From: CAYJNO01 sp964371715
GTDB lineage: Bacteria > Bacillota_I > Bacilli_A > Erysipelotrichales > Erysipelotrichaceae
Assembly: GCA_964371715.1 (NCBI GenBank)
Contig: CAYJNO010000004.1
Location: 1 to 64,000 of the forward strand
Direction: 5' to 3'
DNA length: 64,000 bases
Under the pieces are notes generated by a model. That model made no database searches and had not been told where the DNA came from. It saw only the letters and a program-made list of their open reading frames with translations. The translations under genes and the position numbers were made by a program. Position 1 is the stretch's first letter. Every line of letters starts with the position of its first letter. This document shows positions 53,694 through 62,904 of this stretch, one piece after another.

Positions 53694-56258
53694 ATGAAAA
53701 AATTAATAACAAACCTATTTAAAGGTATTTTGATACTATTTGTACTGTTTCTTTCAGTTCAATCAAATTTTAATGAAGTATCTGCGGAAGTTGGTGAAGA
53801 TTTTCCAGCTGTAGTTGTGTATACAAATAGCGAAAATGTTGAATCGGCTTATACTTTACTTTTTAGAGTTTTAACTGAAGACTCGGATACTAATACTGGA
53901 ACAGTAGCAATCGTTTCTAAAGAAAGTAGTGTAGCGGGAGGGATTCTTACGATACCAGAAAAAGTATCAAATAATGGATACACATATACAATAACTGAAA
54001 TTTGGCAAGAAGCATTTAGATACTCACACTTTTTACATTTGGACTTAAGTGATGCTACAGGGTTAGAAAGTATTGGAAAAGATGCATTTTTATTGACAAG
54101 TTTAACTAGTGTTGATTTTGGTGGAGCCCCTAGTTTAGAGAGTATAGGGGATGGAGCATTTGCTTTCACATTCCTAGCTAGAATTGACTTAAGTAATGCG
54201 ACTAATTTAAAAAATATTGGAGATAGAGCATTTATGAACAGTGAATTAGAGAGTGTTGACTTAAGTAACGCAACTAACTTAAGAAGTATTGGGGAAAAAG
54301 CATTTTATGATACAGATTTAACTAGCATTGATTTAGGAGGAGCCCCTAGTTTAAAAAGTATTGGAAGTTATGCATTTAGAGGAACTCCATTAGTTAACAT
54401 TGATTTAAGTGATGCAACAAATTTAATAAGTATTGGAGAATATGCTTTTGCTAACACACAACTAGCTAGAATTGATTTAAGCAATGCTACAAGTTTAGAA
54501 AGTATTGGAGAATATGCTTTTGCTGATACAAATTTAACTAGCATTGATTTAAGTGATGCAACAAATTTAATAAGTATTGGAAGATATGCTTTTGCTAACA
54601 CACAACTAGCTAGAATTGATTTAAGCAATGCTACAAGTTTAGAAAGTATTGGAAGCGATGCATTTGCTGATACAAATTTAACTAGCATTGATTTAGGAGG
54701 AGCCCCTAGTTTAGAAAGTATTGGAGATTCTGCATTTAGGAGCACTAAATTAGAAAGTGTTGATTTAAGTGAAGCTACAAGGTTAAAAAGTATTGGGAAC
54801 AGAGCATTTAAAGGGACAAATTTAACTAGCATTGATTTAGGAGGAGCCCCTAGTTTAGAAAGTATTGGAAATGATGCATTTATGAGCACTAAATTAGAAG
54901 GTGTTGATTTAAGTGGAGCTACAAGTTTAAAAAGTATTGGTAACGAAGTATTTGCTGATACAAATTTAACTAGTATTGAATTAGGAGGAGCACCTAGTTT
55001 AGAAAGTATTGGATATTTGGCTTTTTTTGGAACAAAATTAGAAAGTGTTGATTTAAGTGATGCAACAAATTTAATAAGTATTGGAGATGGAGCATTTGAA
55101 GGAACTCAATTAATTTACATTGATTTAAGTAATTCAACTAACTTAAAAAGTATTGGAAGTAATGCTTTCGCTAATACACGACTAGCTAGTATTGATTTAA
55201 GCAATGCAACAAGTTTAGAAGATATTGGTGATAGTGCTTTTAGATTTCTTAATCTAGAATCAATCTATATAAATTCTAATCTTACAGGAAATAAAGATGG
55301 AATAACTAATCTACCTAATCCGAATATTGTATATCTATCAAATGCTATTTATGACACGTTTCCTAAAGCAGATATTGGAACTACAGTTATTAATAAGTAT
55401 CATACACTAAATGTAAATGGAGCGGAAATTACTTCTGTACATGCTGGTACTACAACAAACTTCTCTAAAGTAGGTGTAGGTGAGATTGTAACAATAAAAC
55501 TTAATACAGGTCATAACTTAAGTGACTCTAATATACCAAGTAGTATTTCACTTACTCCTACGGCTGATGTAAATGTTTATACATTTACAATGCCTGATGA
55601 AAATGTAGTTTTGGATATTAAAGTTATAAATCCACCAACTCCAACTACAACACCATCACCAACCCCAACCACAACACCGTCACCAATTCCAACAACTACA
55701 CCTTTACCAACAGCTACACCATCACCAACACTACCTACAACTCAACCAGGGGGAAGTGTTGTCTCATTGTCTAGTTTAGAAATAGTAAATAAACCATCTA
55801 AAGTTTTATATGGAGAAGGTCAAGCAATTAATCTAAATGGTATCAAAGTGAATGCTGTATATGAAGATGGAAGTATATACTCTGTACAACCTAATGAATT
55901 AACAGTATCAGGATTTAATAGTAATCAAGTAGGTACACAAACTATCACTGTAAAATATGCAGGACTGACTGATACATTTGTTATTAACGTTGAAGGAGAT
56001 AATGAAAATACTAATGTTGATGTAGAAAAAGAAACTACTGATAACACAACAGAAACTACAGAAGATGAAGTTGCTACAGAAACTCCAAACACTGAAGATA
56101 CGAGTGAGTCAACAGATTCTGAAGCATCTACAGAACCTACAACTGATGAAGTTATACCTACTGAAGAAGAAAGTGGAATGAATTTAATATTCGCAGGATT
56201 GATAACTGCAATAATAGGTGGAACTGTTTTCTATTTTGTAAAAAGGAATAAAAAATAG
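53694..56258 (+). CDS. BspA-like leucine-rich-repeat surface protein
   Basis: 854 residues. Signal peptide ~1-31 (basic KKLITNLFKG, hydrophobic core, VSA at the cleavage site). From ~115 to 525 there are about 17 LRR_5/BspA repeats of 24 residues with the pattern LxxIDLSxATxLxSIGxxAF. A Thr/Pro-rich linker (PTPTTTPSPT type, ~645-685), a bacterial Ig-like domain (~690-765), an acidic Thr/Glu region, and a C-terminal TM helix with KRNKK tail follow. No LPxTG is visible before the helix; the sequence there is IPTEEESG, so the protein may be membrane-anchored rather than sortase-linked. Such proteins bind host or cell surfaces. AAGGGAG precedes the ATG. Confidence 0.9.
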   Translation: MKKLITNLFKGILILFVLFLSVQSNFNEVSAEVGEDFPAVVVYTNSENVESAYTLLFRVLTEDSDTNTGTVAIVSKESSVAGGILTIPEKVSNNGYTYTITEIWQEAFRYSHFLHLDLSDATGLESIGKDAFLLTSLTSVDFGGAPSLESIGDGAFAFTFLARIDLSNATNLKNIGDRAFMNSELESVDLSNATNLRSIGEKAFYDTDLTSIDLGGAPSLKSIGSYAFRGTPLVNIDLSDATNLISIGEYAFANTQLARIDLSNATSLESIGEYAFADTNLTSIDLSDATNLISIGRYAFANTQLARIDLSNATSLESIGSDAFADTNLTSIDLGGAPSLESIGDSAFRSTKLESVDLSEATRLKSIGNRAFKGTNLTSIDLGGAPSLESIGNDAFMSTKLEGVDLSGATSLKSIGNEVFADTNLTSIELGGAPSLESIGYLAFFGTKLESVDLSDATNLISIGDGAFEGTQLIYIDLSNSTNLKSIGSNAFANTRLASIDLSNATSLEDIGDSAFRFLNLESIYINSNLTGNKDGITNLPNPNIVYLSNAIYDTFPKADIGTTVINKYHTLNVNGAEITSVHAGTTTNFSKVGVGEIVTIKLNTGHNLSDSNIPSSISLTPTADVNVYTFTMPDENVVLDIKVINPPTPTTTPSPTPTTTPSPIPTTTPLPTATPSPTLPTTQPGGSVVSLSSLEIVNKPSKVLYGEGQAINLNGIKVNAVYEDGSIYSVQPNELTVSGFNSNQVGTQTITVKYAGLTDTFVINVEGDNENTNVDVEKETTDNTTETTEDEVATETPNTEDTSESTDSEASTEPTTDEVIPTEEESGMNLIFAGLITAIIGGTVFYFVKRNKK
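54030..55250 (+). repeat. 72-bp tandem repeats inside the BspA-like gene
   Basis: Units of 72 bases (24 codons); for example ACTAGCTAGA recurs at 54461 and 54605, exactly two units apart. Several units are nearly identical, which points to recent duplication or gene conversion and so variable repeat number. Confidence 0.85.
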
Positions 56259-56329
56259 ATATCAGAAATTCGAAATAACAAAAAGATATTGTTGTAAATA
56301 ACTCAAAGTCACTAATAGAATTTATACTG

Positions 56330-56575
56330 TGAAACGGACCCCAAAAGTTGGATACCCAATTATTAGGAGGTTCGTTTTTATATGTAAAATTATCAAGAGA
56401 ACTAAAATGGAAATATATAATTTAAGGATAATGGGAATAACATTTTCTGAGTTGATATTAAGATATGATATTAGTCAAAAAGTTATTGAATATTTAATTA
56501 GATTAATCGTATAGCATGATGTTGACATCTTAGTATATGAAACACTAAGATATAAAATTAAAGTAAATGAGTGAT
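56330..56575 (+). mobile_element. Remnant of an IS3-family (IS150-like) element, orfA
   Basis: Begins TGAAACGGACCCCAAAAGTT, the typical left end of IS150-group elements, followed by TTAGGAGG. The orfA product is broken: ATG is followed by TAA, then KLSRELK, a frameshift, EIYNLRIMGITFSELILRYD (HTH), DISQKVIEYLIRLI, a TAG (about 56512) and HDVDILVYETLRYK. No orfB or right end found. Dead element. Confidence 0.75.
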
Positions 56576-57264
56576 TAATGCAATTAAATTAATATTATGT
56601 AACAGATATTGTGTTGTATCGACAAAGAAACAATACGTATGCTTGATACTATAATCGTTGCATTAAGCCACCTCGAGACAATATTAGTGATGACACGTCT
56701 ATAATCGTCAGTGTTTGCAGTGGTTTATGAAGGTTTTTTCTTAAAAAAATGAAATGTAAAAAAATGCAAAAAATTTGATGACATTGCTATTTTGACTATT
56801 TTAGGTAGATTACATAGGAATTAGTCGATTTACTAAGTGTTTAATTAACGTGATAGATATCCTATCACGAAGTCCATTATTATAGTAGATTTTTATATGT
56901 AATCAATTATATATAATGATATAAGTTAATGTTTAAATTGAGATAATTGTTATTGTATATGTAATGTCTATTATTGTTTTATCTTTTAAATCTAGAATTT
57001 ATGAATTTTAGTTATTGAAAATTAATTATGCACTTATATATATGATTAATATACCATATATCGTACAAGAGTGTTAGTTTATAGTGTTTTTATGTGTTTG
57101 TTTGTAATATAATTTAATAGTCAAAATCATTTAATTACTTAATATTTTATAATTTAAGTTTTTAAATGATTATATATATAGTAAAGCTTAATTGTAATTT
57201 AGATGTACTAAAACTTAGTTATATGTTTAAAGTTTCATAAAAATGAAAAAAGGGGAGATAGAAA
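56576..57264. other. Long non-coding AT-rich stretch after the IS remnant
   Basis: About 690 bases without a recognisable gene. A less AT-rich patch at 56600-56730 has short open pieces on both strands and may be further IS debris. No further structure seen. Confidence 0.4.
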
Positions 57265-57849
57265 ATGGAAGATTCAATAGTAGGTTGTTTATTAATTGCT
57301 GGTATATCTTTAGCTATAGGTATAAGAACACAATTAAATAAAAAATATTATAATAATGGAATAATTACAAATTTAATTATTATCAATGCATATTTATGTA
57401 CGGTTTTATCCGTATTGTGCACCGTAATAGGACAACAGTTAGGATTAGTTGTACTTATGTATGGAATAACATCAGGCTCAATATTATCAATAGTAGGTAA
57501 TTATTATTATATTGCTAAATGTTCAGTTAAAATAGATGATGCAATATGTACGCATTATCATGAGAATAGATCAAAACATGGCGTAAAGTCTTATCAACCA
57601 TGTTTTATCTATAAATATAATGGTATAGAATATAAAGACCGATTCGATGTTAATAACGAACTAAGTGTACGCGATTTTGTACAGAATTATAAAATAGGAG
57701 GCATAAGTTCTATCTTTATAAATCCTAATAAACCTGAAGAAATGATGATAAATAGAACATATCCATATCGTGTTTTTATTATTCTTATCTTAGTTATCAT
57801 TATTTGGATATTTATTTTTGATGATATATTATTATTATTAAATCTTTAA
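57265..57849 (+). CDS. DUF3592-like membrane protein
   Basis: 194 residues. Two or three hydrophobic helices in the first 90 residues, a soluble beta-rich middle (SYQPCFIYKYNGIEYKDRF and IFINPNKPEEMMI, the DUF3592 hallmark in which a conserved YNP-like segment precedes the last helix), and a C-terminal TM helix. Function unknown. AAAGGGGAGAT precedes the ATG. Confidence 0.75.
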   Translation: MEDSIVGCLLIAGISLAIGIRTQLNKKYYNNGIITNLIIINAYLCTVLSVLCTVIGQQLGLVVLMYGITSGSILSIVGNYYYIAKCSVKIDDAICTHYHENRSKHGVKSYQPCFIYKYNGIEYKDRFDVNNELSVRDFVQNYKIGGISSIFINPNKPEEMMINRTYPYRVFIILILVIIIWIFIFDDILLLLNL

Positions 57850-57886
57850 TGTTTTCATAATTAAAATAAGAAATTTATTATTGATA

Positions 57887-57895
57887 TGTTATAAT
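57887..57895 (+). promoter_or_regulatory. Extended -10 promoter of the lipoprotein hydrolase
   Basis: TGTTATAAT, 24 bases before the start codon, short leader. Confidence 0.6.
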
Positions 57896-57918
57896 TTATT
57901 TCGAAAAAGGGGGATATT

Positions 57919-58872
57919 ATGAAAAAATTATTATTAATTGCTTTAACAATGACAATGTTAGTGTCATGTACTACAACACAGGTGGAAGAAGAAAAAGAAG
58001 TAGTAGAAGATTCAGTAAAAAATGAAGAATCAATTTTGGAAGTAGAAAGTTATGAATATGAGACTACAGCTCATACTTATGAAAGTGTAAGAGGTACAAC
58101 AATCTATGCTAATGTGACTATGCCTGTAACTGATGAAGATGTACCAGCAATTGTCTTTACCCATGGACATGGTGGATTTAAAGAAGAATTAGAAATCCTT
58201 ACTAATACTATTGCGAAAAATGGTATTGCAGTTATTATATTTGATCATCCAGGATGTGGTGAAAGTACAGAAGATTTTATCTTAGATAACAACATGGAAA
58301 ACATTTTAGCTGATATGAATTCAACAAAAGAGTATTTACTAACTCTTGATGGAATTAATAAAGATTTAATTGCAGTAGGTGGTTATAGTATGGGTGGTAG
58401 AGCTGCTACTTTAAGTGCTGCTAATGATGATTTTTATAAAGCAGTAGTACTATGGTCACCAGCTGTTGCAAATAATGCTGAAGATATGTATTCATTTACT
58501 CAAACTGATGAAACATCTTTTAAAGCACTAGCAGATAATGCTCATGAAAATGGACAAGTAACATATACTGCTATATATGGCTTTGATCAAACACTTTCTA
58601 GCAAATGGTTTAGTGATATGGAAAAATATAATCCAATTGATGTTGCAAGTCAAATAACAGCTCCAATATTTATTGTTAGACCAACAAATGATGAGATTAT
58701 TTCATTAGATGCAATTACTACATTTGTTGAGGCAACAGTGAATTCTAGTGCTGTTGAACTTGTTGAATTAGAAGGTGGAAATCATGGATTTGGTATCTAT
58801 TCTGATGAATTAGAATTTACAGAGCATGCTGCAAATTTAACGGCATCATATTTAAAAACAACATTAAAATAG
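57919..58872 (+). CDS. Lipoprotein alpha/beta hydrolase
   Basis: 317 residues. Signal peptide with lipobox MLVSC (Cys at 17), so a membrane-anchored, outward-facing lipoprotein. The alpha/beta hydrolase fold has oxyanion HGHGG, nucleophile Ser157 in GGYSMGG, Asp in RPTNDEII and His in GGNHGFG, a complete triad. It acts presumably on esters or peptides. The linker after the lipobox is acidic (VEEEKEVVED). AAAGGGGGAT lies before the ATG. Confidence 0.92.
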   Translation: MKKLLLIALTMTMLVSCTTTQVEEEKEVVEDSVKNEESILEVESYEYETTAHTYESVRGTTIYANVTMPVTDEDVPAIVFTHGHGGFKEELEILTNTIAKNGIAVIIFDHPGCGESTEDFILDNNMENILADMNSTKEYLLTLDGINKDLIAVGGYSMGGRAATLSAANDDFYKAVVLWSPAVANNAEDMYSFTQTDETSFKALADNAHENGQVTYTAIYGFDQTLSSKWFSDMEKYNPIDVASQITAPIFIVRPTNDEIISLDAITTFVEATVNSSAVELVELEGGNHGFGIYSDELEFTEHAANLTASYLKTTLK

Positions 58873-58880
58873 TAAACTTA

Positions 58881-58920
58881 AAAAAACTAGAAATGGAAAA
58901 TAACTCATTTCTAGTTTTTT
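58881..58920. terminator. Bidirectional intrinsic terminator
   Basis: AAAAAACTAGAAATG and CATTTCTAGTTTTTT pair over a 10-base loop. It serves the hydrolase on the plus strand and the membrane gene on the minus strand. Confidence 0.9.
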
Positions 58921-58951
58921 AATATTGTTTAAAATTATTATATATAAATAC

Positions 58952-59356
58952 TCAGGTGATCTTTTGAATCTTAGAATATATATAAGATATGGAAATAACG
59001 CTCAATAGATACATTATTAAAATAATGATTAAAAAAATACCGACAACAATAATTGAATTTTGTAATGCATAAGTAACTAAAAATAATGTGATCAATAAGC
59101 AGATTGATATTATTAATATTTTAGCTATTGTTTGTTGTTTTAAACTAATTATAGTATTTTTATTTTCTTTATATGCTTGATAACATAAATATAAAATAAA
59201 TAATAGTTCTGCTATAAAATATAATGTATTACTAGCATTAGAAGAAGAAAAATGGACTATATTAAAGTATTTTAATAAAAAATATAGCAATAAAGTTTCT
59301 AAAATGAAACATAAAATAATTGATATAAAATAATCATAGGTGACTTTTATTTTCAT
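58952..59356 (-). CDS. Small four-TM membrane protein
   Basis: 134 residues, four hydrophobic helices, few charged loops, no family recognised. ATG 59356 is preferred to 59398: AAAGGAG lies 9 bases upstream. It converges with the hydrolase gene at a shared terminator. It stands divergently beside another small membrane protein at 59518. Confidence 0.65.
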   Translation of the reverse strand: MKIKVTYDYFISIILCFILETLLLYFLLKYFNIVHFSSSNASNTLYFIAELLFILYLCYQAYKENKNTIISLKQQTIAKILIISICLLITLFLVTYALQNSIIVVGIFLIIILIMYLLSVISISYIYSKIQKIT

Positions 59357-59517
59357 GATTTTAACTCCTTTGTATTGTCTATATTCATATTTTAGCATGA
59401 ACTTAATAAATTAATAATTCATATTATATTTAATCGCTTTTAGATTGTAAAAGATAGATATAAATATAATAATGTTATAATTTTGATAGAAGATGATTAA
59501 ATTAAGGAGGAATAATT

Positions 59518-59979
59518 ATGCTTAAGATTAAATTTAGTGAAGAGCAATTAGCTATTCGTAATAAATTAGGTTATCAAAGTTTTATATTTATGCTTATATT
59601 GATATTTATTAATATTATGGCTAATGAATCATATATGTGGGCAGATTATTTCACACAATCATTTATATTAATAATAATATCTGTGTATTATTTTTTGATT
59701 TGTGGATTATTAAAAGGTTTATTTTTAACAAGTTATAAGAAATATTATATACGAAGTTCAATTTTCTCTATAATATTTTCAGTAGTATTTATGGTTGTGA
59801 TATATATAGAATTATTTCAAACTAGAAGTGAAGTACTAATAAAAGATGGTGTAGTTCAAAGGATGATGATTATTGTAGTATATTTATTACTAAATTTAAT
59901 AAAAGAGTTTATTCAGTTAATAATAATTGTTAAAAATAAAAAAAAGAAAAATATTAATGATATTAAAGAGATTATATAG
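59518..59979 (+). CDS. Small four-TM membrane protein
   Basis: 153 residues, four hydrophobic helices, a charged N-terminus (KIKFSEEQLAIRNK) and a basic tail (KNKKKKNINDIK). The general type resembles Bacillota proteins annotated DUF6773, but the match is not certain. AAGGAGGAATAATT precedes the ATG. Confidence 0.65.
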   Translation: MLKIKFSEEQLAIRNKLGYQSFIFMLILIFINIMANESYMWADYFTQSFILIIISVYYFLICGLLKGLFLTSYKKYYIRSSIFSIIFSVVFMVVIYIELFQTRSEVLIKDGVVQRMMIIVVYLLLNLIKEFIQLIIIVKNKKKKNINDIKEII

Positions 59980-59986
59980 ATAAATT

Positions 59987-60032
59987 AAAAGAGTAAAGAT
60001 ACTCATTTATATTGATTGAATTTACTCTTTTT
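59987..60032 (+). terminator. Intrinsic terminator
   Basis: AAAAGAGTAAA and TTTACTCTTTTT pair over a loop of about 23 bases, ending in T. Confidence 0.7.
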
Positions 60033-60055
60033 GTTATAAAAAGTATCTTTATGTA

Positions 60056-60084
60056 TTGTATTCATAATTTATGTATGTTATTAT
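60056..60084 (+). promoter_or_regulatory. Promoter of the structured leader RNA
   Basis: -35 TTGTAT (60056-60061), 17-bp spacer, -10 TATTAT (60079-60084). The predicted start at ~60091 is exactly where the first hairpin begins. Confidence 0.6.
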
Positions 60085-60090
60085 TTATCC

Positions 60091-60358
60091 TGTCCCTAAA
60101 AGGGAGTGAAAATATTTTCGAAAAATGACCAATTAGCTAAGGCCAACGGACAGCCGGTCAATGCCGAACCATAATATGGTGGCAGTTGCCATCTTATTGA
60201 TTTATAAAGTTTAATAAACTTTATACCAAATAAATATGTATTTATTTAAGCACTATTGTTTGGTCAATAAGAGTAGTAAAAACATTTTTTGTTATATAGA
60301 CTCGATAATGACAATAAGGCAAAAAGCCTTGTAACACAGTGTATCTGTGTTTTTTTTA
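60091..60358 (+). ncRNA. Structured leader RNA / possible riboswitch upstream of the M28 peptidase
   Basis: A richly folded ~270-nt region. Stems visible: TCCCT/AGGGA (60093-60105); GGCcAAC (60141-60147) with GTTGCC (60185-60190) enclosing a small hairpin (GAC/GTC, 60149-60159) and TGCC-ga-ACCAT/ATGGT-GGCA (60162-60184), a three-way junction; TCTTATTGA (60192-60200) with TCAATAAGA (60264-60272) enclosing two perfect hairpins (60203-60225 and 60228-60247); then AAGGC/GCCTT and an intrinsic terminator. TGACC (60126) can pair with GGTCA at 60156 or 60261, so alternative folds exist. The terminator ends 38 bases before the M28 start codon, leaving no room for another promoter. I could not match it to a known class. 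Confidence 0.65.
60333..60358 (+). terminator. Intrinsic terminator ending the leader RNA
   Basis: AACACAG and CTGTGTT pair over a 5-base loop, followed by a run of T. Located in the 5' leader of the M28 gene, so it likely acts as an attenuator. Confidence 0.85.
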
Positions 60359-60395
60359 TGAATTTTAATTTATAAATTGTTTTTAGGAGGACAAA

Positions 60396-62540
60396 ATGAA
60401 AAAATTATTATCACTAATTGTAGTGGGTTCATTATTTTTATCTTTAATTGGTTGTAAAAGTGAGGAAACAACTACAAATAATGCAGCAAAAGATGAGTAT
60501 CAAAACTATATTGATGCTGTTAATCCAGAGTTTGGATATGATATTGCAATGGAATTATCAACAAACCCTGAATTACTAAATAACGATTTAGGAAGTAGAA
60601 CTTCAGGAAGTGATGCTGAGCATAAAGCGGCAGATTATTTATTTGAAGTGATGCAAGATATGGGTCTTGAAGATGTTGAGAAAATTGCTGCAGATGCTGA
60701 TAAATGGCAATCTAATGGCGCAAGCTTAACAATTGATGGCAAAGAATATAATGTAGCTTCTTATGCAACTAATGGTACAGATATTGATGGCATAACAAGT
60801 GAAATTATCTTTTTAAATGATGGTACAATGTGGGATTATGAGAACATTGATGCTACAGGAAAAATAGTATTAATTGATATAAATCAAAGAGAGAATTGGT
60901 GGATTACATATCCAATGCTTGAAGCAGAACTTCAAGGTGCAGCAGCTATTTTAGCGGCTAATGTAGGTGGCTATTCACAAATATCTGGGGATGCATTAAA
61001 TTTACAAGATATTTGTGCACCATTAAGTATTCCTACACTAAGTATTAGTGTAAATGATTCTTTAGAGATTCAAGAAAAAATAGCTGCAGGACCAACAACG
61101 GCAACTTTAGTAGTAGATAATGTTGTAGAAGAGGGTGGAACTACTTATAATGTAATTGGTAAAATTCCAGGAAAAAGTAGTGAAAATCAAATTGTTGTGG
61201 GAGCACACTATGATATGTATTTTAGTGGCTTTCAAGATGATAGTGTTGCAATTGGGTTAGTATTAGCGATGGCTAAAGGGATGATTGATTCAGGATTTGT
61301 TCCAGAAAATGACATCGTCTTTGTAATGCATGGTGCTGAAGAGTGGGGTTCAATTGGTACTCAATTTGACTGGACTGTTGGAGCATGGGAAATGGTTAAT
61401 AATGTACATCCAGAATGGACTGATAAAACATTAGCATTCATTAACTTTGAATTACCTGCTTATGCATTTGGCTCAAGCACAAGAACAGCAACAGCACCTG
61501 AGTTATATTCAATGGTTGAATACTTTACAAATACATATGAATTCACACCAGATCCAAGTGCAGCATTCCCTGATGGTGTTAATACTGATGGAACACCAAC
61601 TTATACATATTCTGATGACTTTTCATATCATATTGCAGGTATTCCTTCAATGGTTAATGGAACAGTTACTGCCGATGATGTAAAGTCAGGTTCAGATTTC
61701 ATGGTAGATTATTATCATTCTAACTATGATACTTATGAAACATATAATGAAGAGGTTATGAAGTTTAATCTTGAATACTATGGAGCTATAGCCATGTATA
61801 TAGATTCACGTCCAGCTTTAGAATTAGACTTTAGCGCACAATATGATCGTATTTTTGCAAGTATTTCAGAAGAAACTATGGCAAATGCTGGTGTAGATAT
61901 TCAAATATATAATGAAGCTTTAGATACATTAAAAGCTAATGCTGAATTAATGAATGAAAAAATAAATCAAGTAAACACTGATTATGATATTGCACTTTTA
62001 AATGGTGATGAAGAAGCTATGAGTGCTTTATGGCAAGAAGGTAAGCAATTAACTGCACAAAATCTTGCAGCATTTAAATTTGCTCAAAGCGAATTATTAA
62101 GTCTAATGTATGAAAAACCAATCGTACCACATGAAGGTCCACAAATTAATATTGAATTAATGGAAGAAATTGTTACATTATTAGAAGATGGACAAGGTGA
62201 TGTCGCAACAGATGAATACGTATGGCAAGTAAATAATGTCTTTGAATGGTATGCAATGTATTTCTCTGAAGGTGTAATCGATATTCAAAATGAAATGATT
62301 TGGGGTGAAGATAACCAAGATAATCTATATTGGGGAACTGATAAAGGCTTTGTTAAAGCACAAGTTGAAGAAGCAACTAGAAGTTTAATGTTAAAGTATG
62401 GTTTAGAAAACCAAGATTATTCTAGTGAAATTGCAATCTACAAAACAGAAATAGAAGCACAAAAACAAACTTTAAAAGAACTAGCTGATAAAGAAATTAA
62501 TGATATTACTACATTAAGTGAAATGTTAGTTTTAAAATAA
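60396..62540 (+). CDS. Lipoprotein M28-family metallopeptidase with PA domain
   Basis: 714 residues. Lipobox LIGC (Cys at ~20) predicts a surface lipoprotein. A PA-like insertion comes first (~120-250, GKIVLIDINQR and GAAAILAANVGG). The M28 catalytic zinc site follows: His271 and Asp273 in VVGAHYDMY, Asp in FQDDSVAIG, Glu-Glu in HGAEEWG, and a late His in YYHSNYDTY. An aminopeptidase acting outside the cell on peptides, with a C-terminal helical part of ~200 residues. AGGAGGAC lies before the ATG. Its expression probably depends on read-through of the terminator in the leader. Confidence 0.92.
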   Translation: MKKLLSLIVVGSLFLSLIGCKSEETTTNNAAKDEYQNYIDAVNPEFGYDIAMELSTNPELLNNDLGSRTSGSDAEHKAADYLFEVMQDMGLEDVEKIAADADKWQSNGASLTIDGKEYNVASYATNGTDIDGITSEIIFLNDGTMWDYENIDATGKIVLIDINQRENWWITYPMLEAELQGAAAILAANVGGYSQISGDALNLQDICAPLSIPTLSISVNDSLEIQEKIAAGPTTATLVVDNVVEEGGTTYNVIGKIPGKSSENQIVVGAHYDMYFSGFQDDSVAIGLVLAMAKGMIDSGFVPENDIVFVMHGAEEWGSIGTQFDWTVGAWEMVNNVHPEWTDKTLAFINFELPAYAFGSSTRTATAPELYSMVEYFTNTYEFTPDPSAAFPDGVNTDGTPTYTYSDDFSYHIAGIPSMVNGTVTADDVKSGSDFMVDYYHSNYDTYETYNEEVMKFNLEYYGAIAMYIDSRPALELDFSAQYDRIFASISEETMANAGVDIQIYNEALDTLKANAELMNEKINQVNTDYDIALLNGDEEAMSALWQEGKQLTAQNLAAFKFAQSELLSLMYEKPIVPHEGPQINIELMEEIVTLLEDGQGDVATDEYVWQVNNVFEWYAMYFSEGVIDIQNEMIWGEDNQDNLYWGTDKGFVKAQVEEATRSLMLKYGLENQDYSSEIAIYKTEIEAQKQTLKELADKEINDITTLSEMLVLK

Positions 62541-62544
62541 AAGT

Positions 62545-62579
62545 AAATCGCAATCAATAAATCTGATTGCGATTTTTTT
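62545..62579 (+). terminator. Intrinsic terminator of the M28 gene
   Basis: AAATCGCAATCA and TGATTGCGATTT pair over a 7-base loop, followed by T. Confidence 0.9.
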
Positions 62580-62904
62580 AATATAATTAATTAGATTTTT
62601 TTAAATCTAGAACAAATACAAGATATAAATAATTATGATGACTTTAATGCTATGACAGCTGAGATAGTCAAATTATTAAAGACAGTGCTTTTATTTTCTA
62701 GATAATCAAGATAAGTGAGATTTATGATAGATGCTAATTCAGTAAAGTAATAACTATAAAATTAATGATAATATAATAAAAAGTTAATAATCTTTTATGC
62801 TTGTCTAAAAAAGTATATAAATCCACTTAAGTATGTAGACATAAAGTTTTATTTGTGATAAAGTTACATCTGTATAAAATGATTTTTAGGAGATTGACTA
62901 TATT
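62580..62904. other. Intergenic region with possible remnant
   Basis: About 320 bases. A short frame at about 62605-62703 reads NLEQIQDINNYDDFNAMTAE followed by IVKLLKTVLLFSR and a stop, without a start: likely the decayed end of a gene. Otherwise AT-rich sequence before the AGGAG of the last gene. Confidence 0.35.

Noticed and set aside
54368..54889. Long minus-strand ORF inside the BspA-like gene
   Set aside because: It mirrors the 72-bp repeats of the real plus-strand gene; repeated sequence without stops opens other frames. No ribosome site or family match.
54030..55250. Regular repeats that could be read as a CRISPR array
   Set aside because: They are in-frame 24-residue LRR units, without unique spacers.
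60091..60358. Assignment of the leader RNA to yybP-ykoY, c-di-GMP-I, ydaO, T-box or raiA classes
   Set aside because: Short look-alikes exist (for example AAAAGGGAG and GGCAGTTGCC), but the conserved cores of these classes could not be placed. A covariance search is required.
61447..61683. 78-codon plus-strand ORF inside the M28 gene
   Set aside because: Overlaps an obvious peptidase in another frame. Gln/His/Met-rich composition is typical of a shifted frame.
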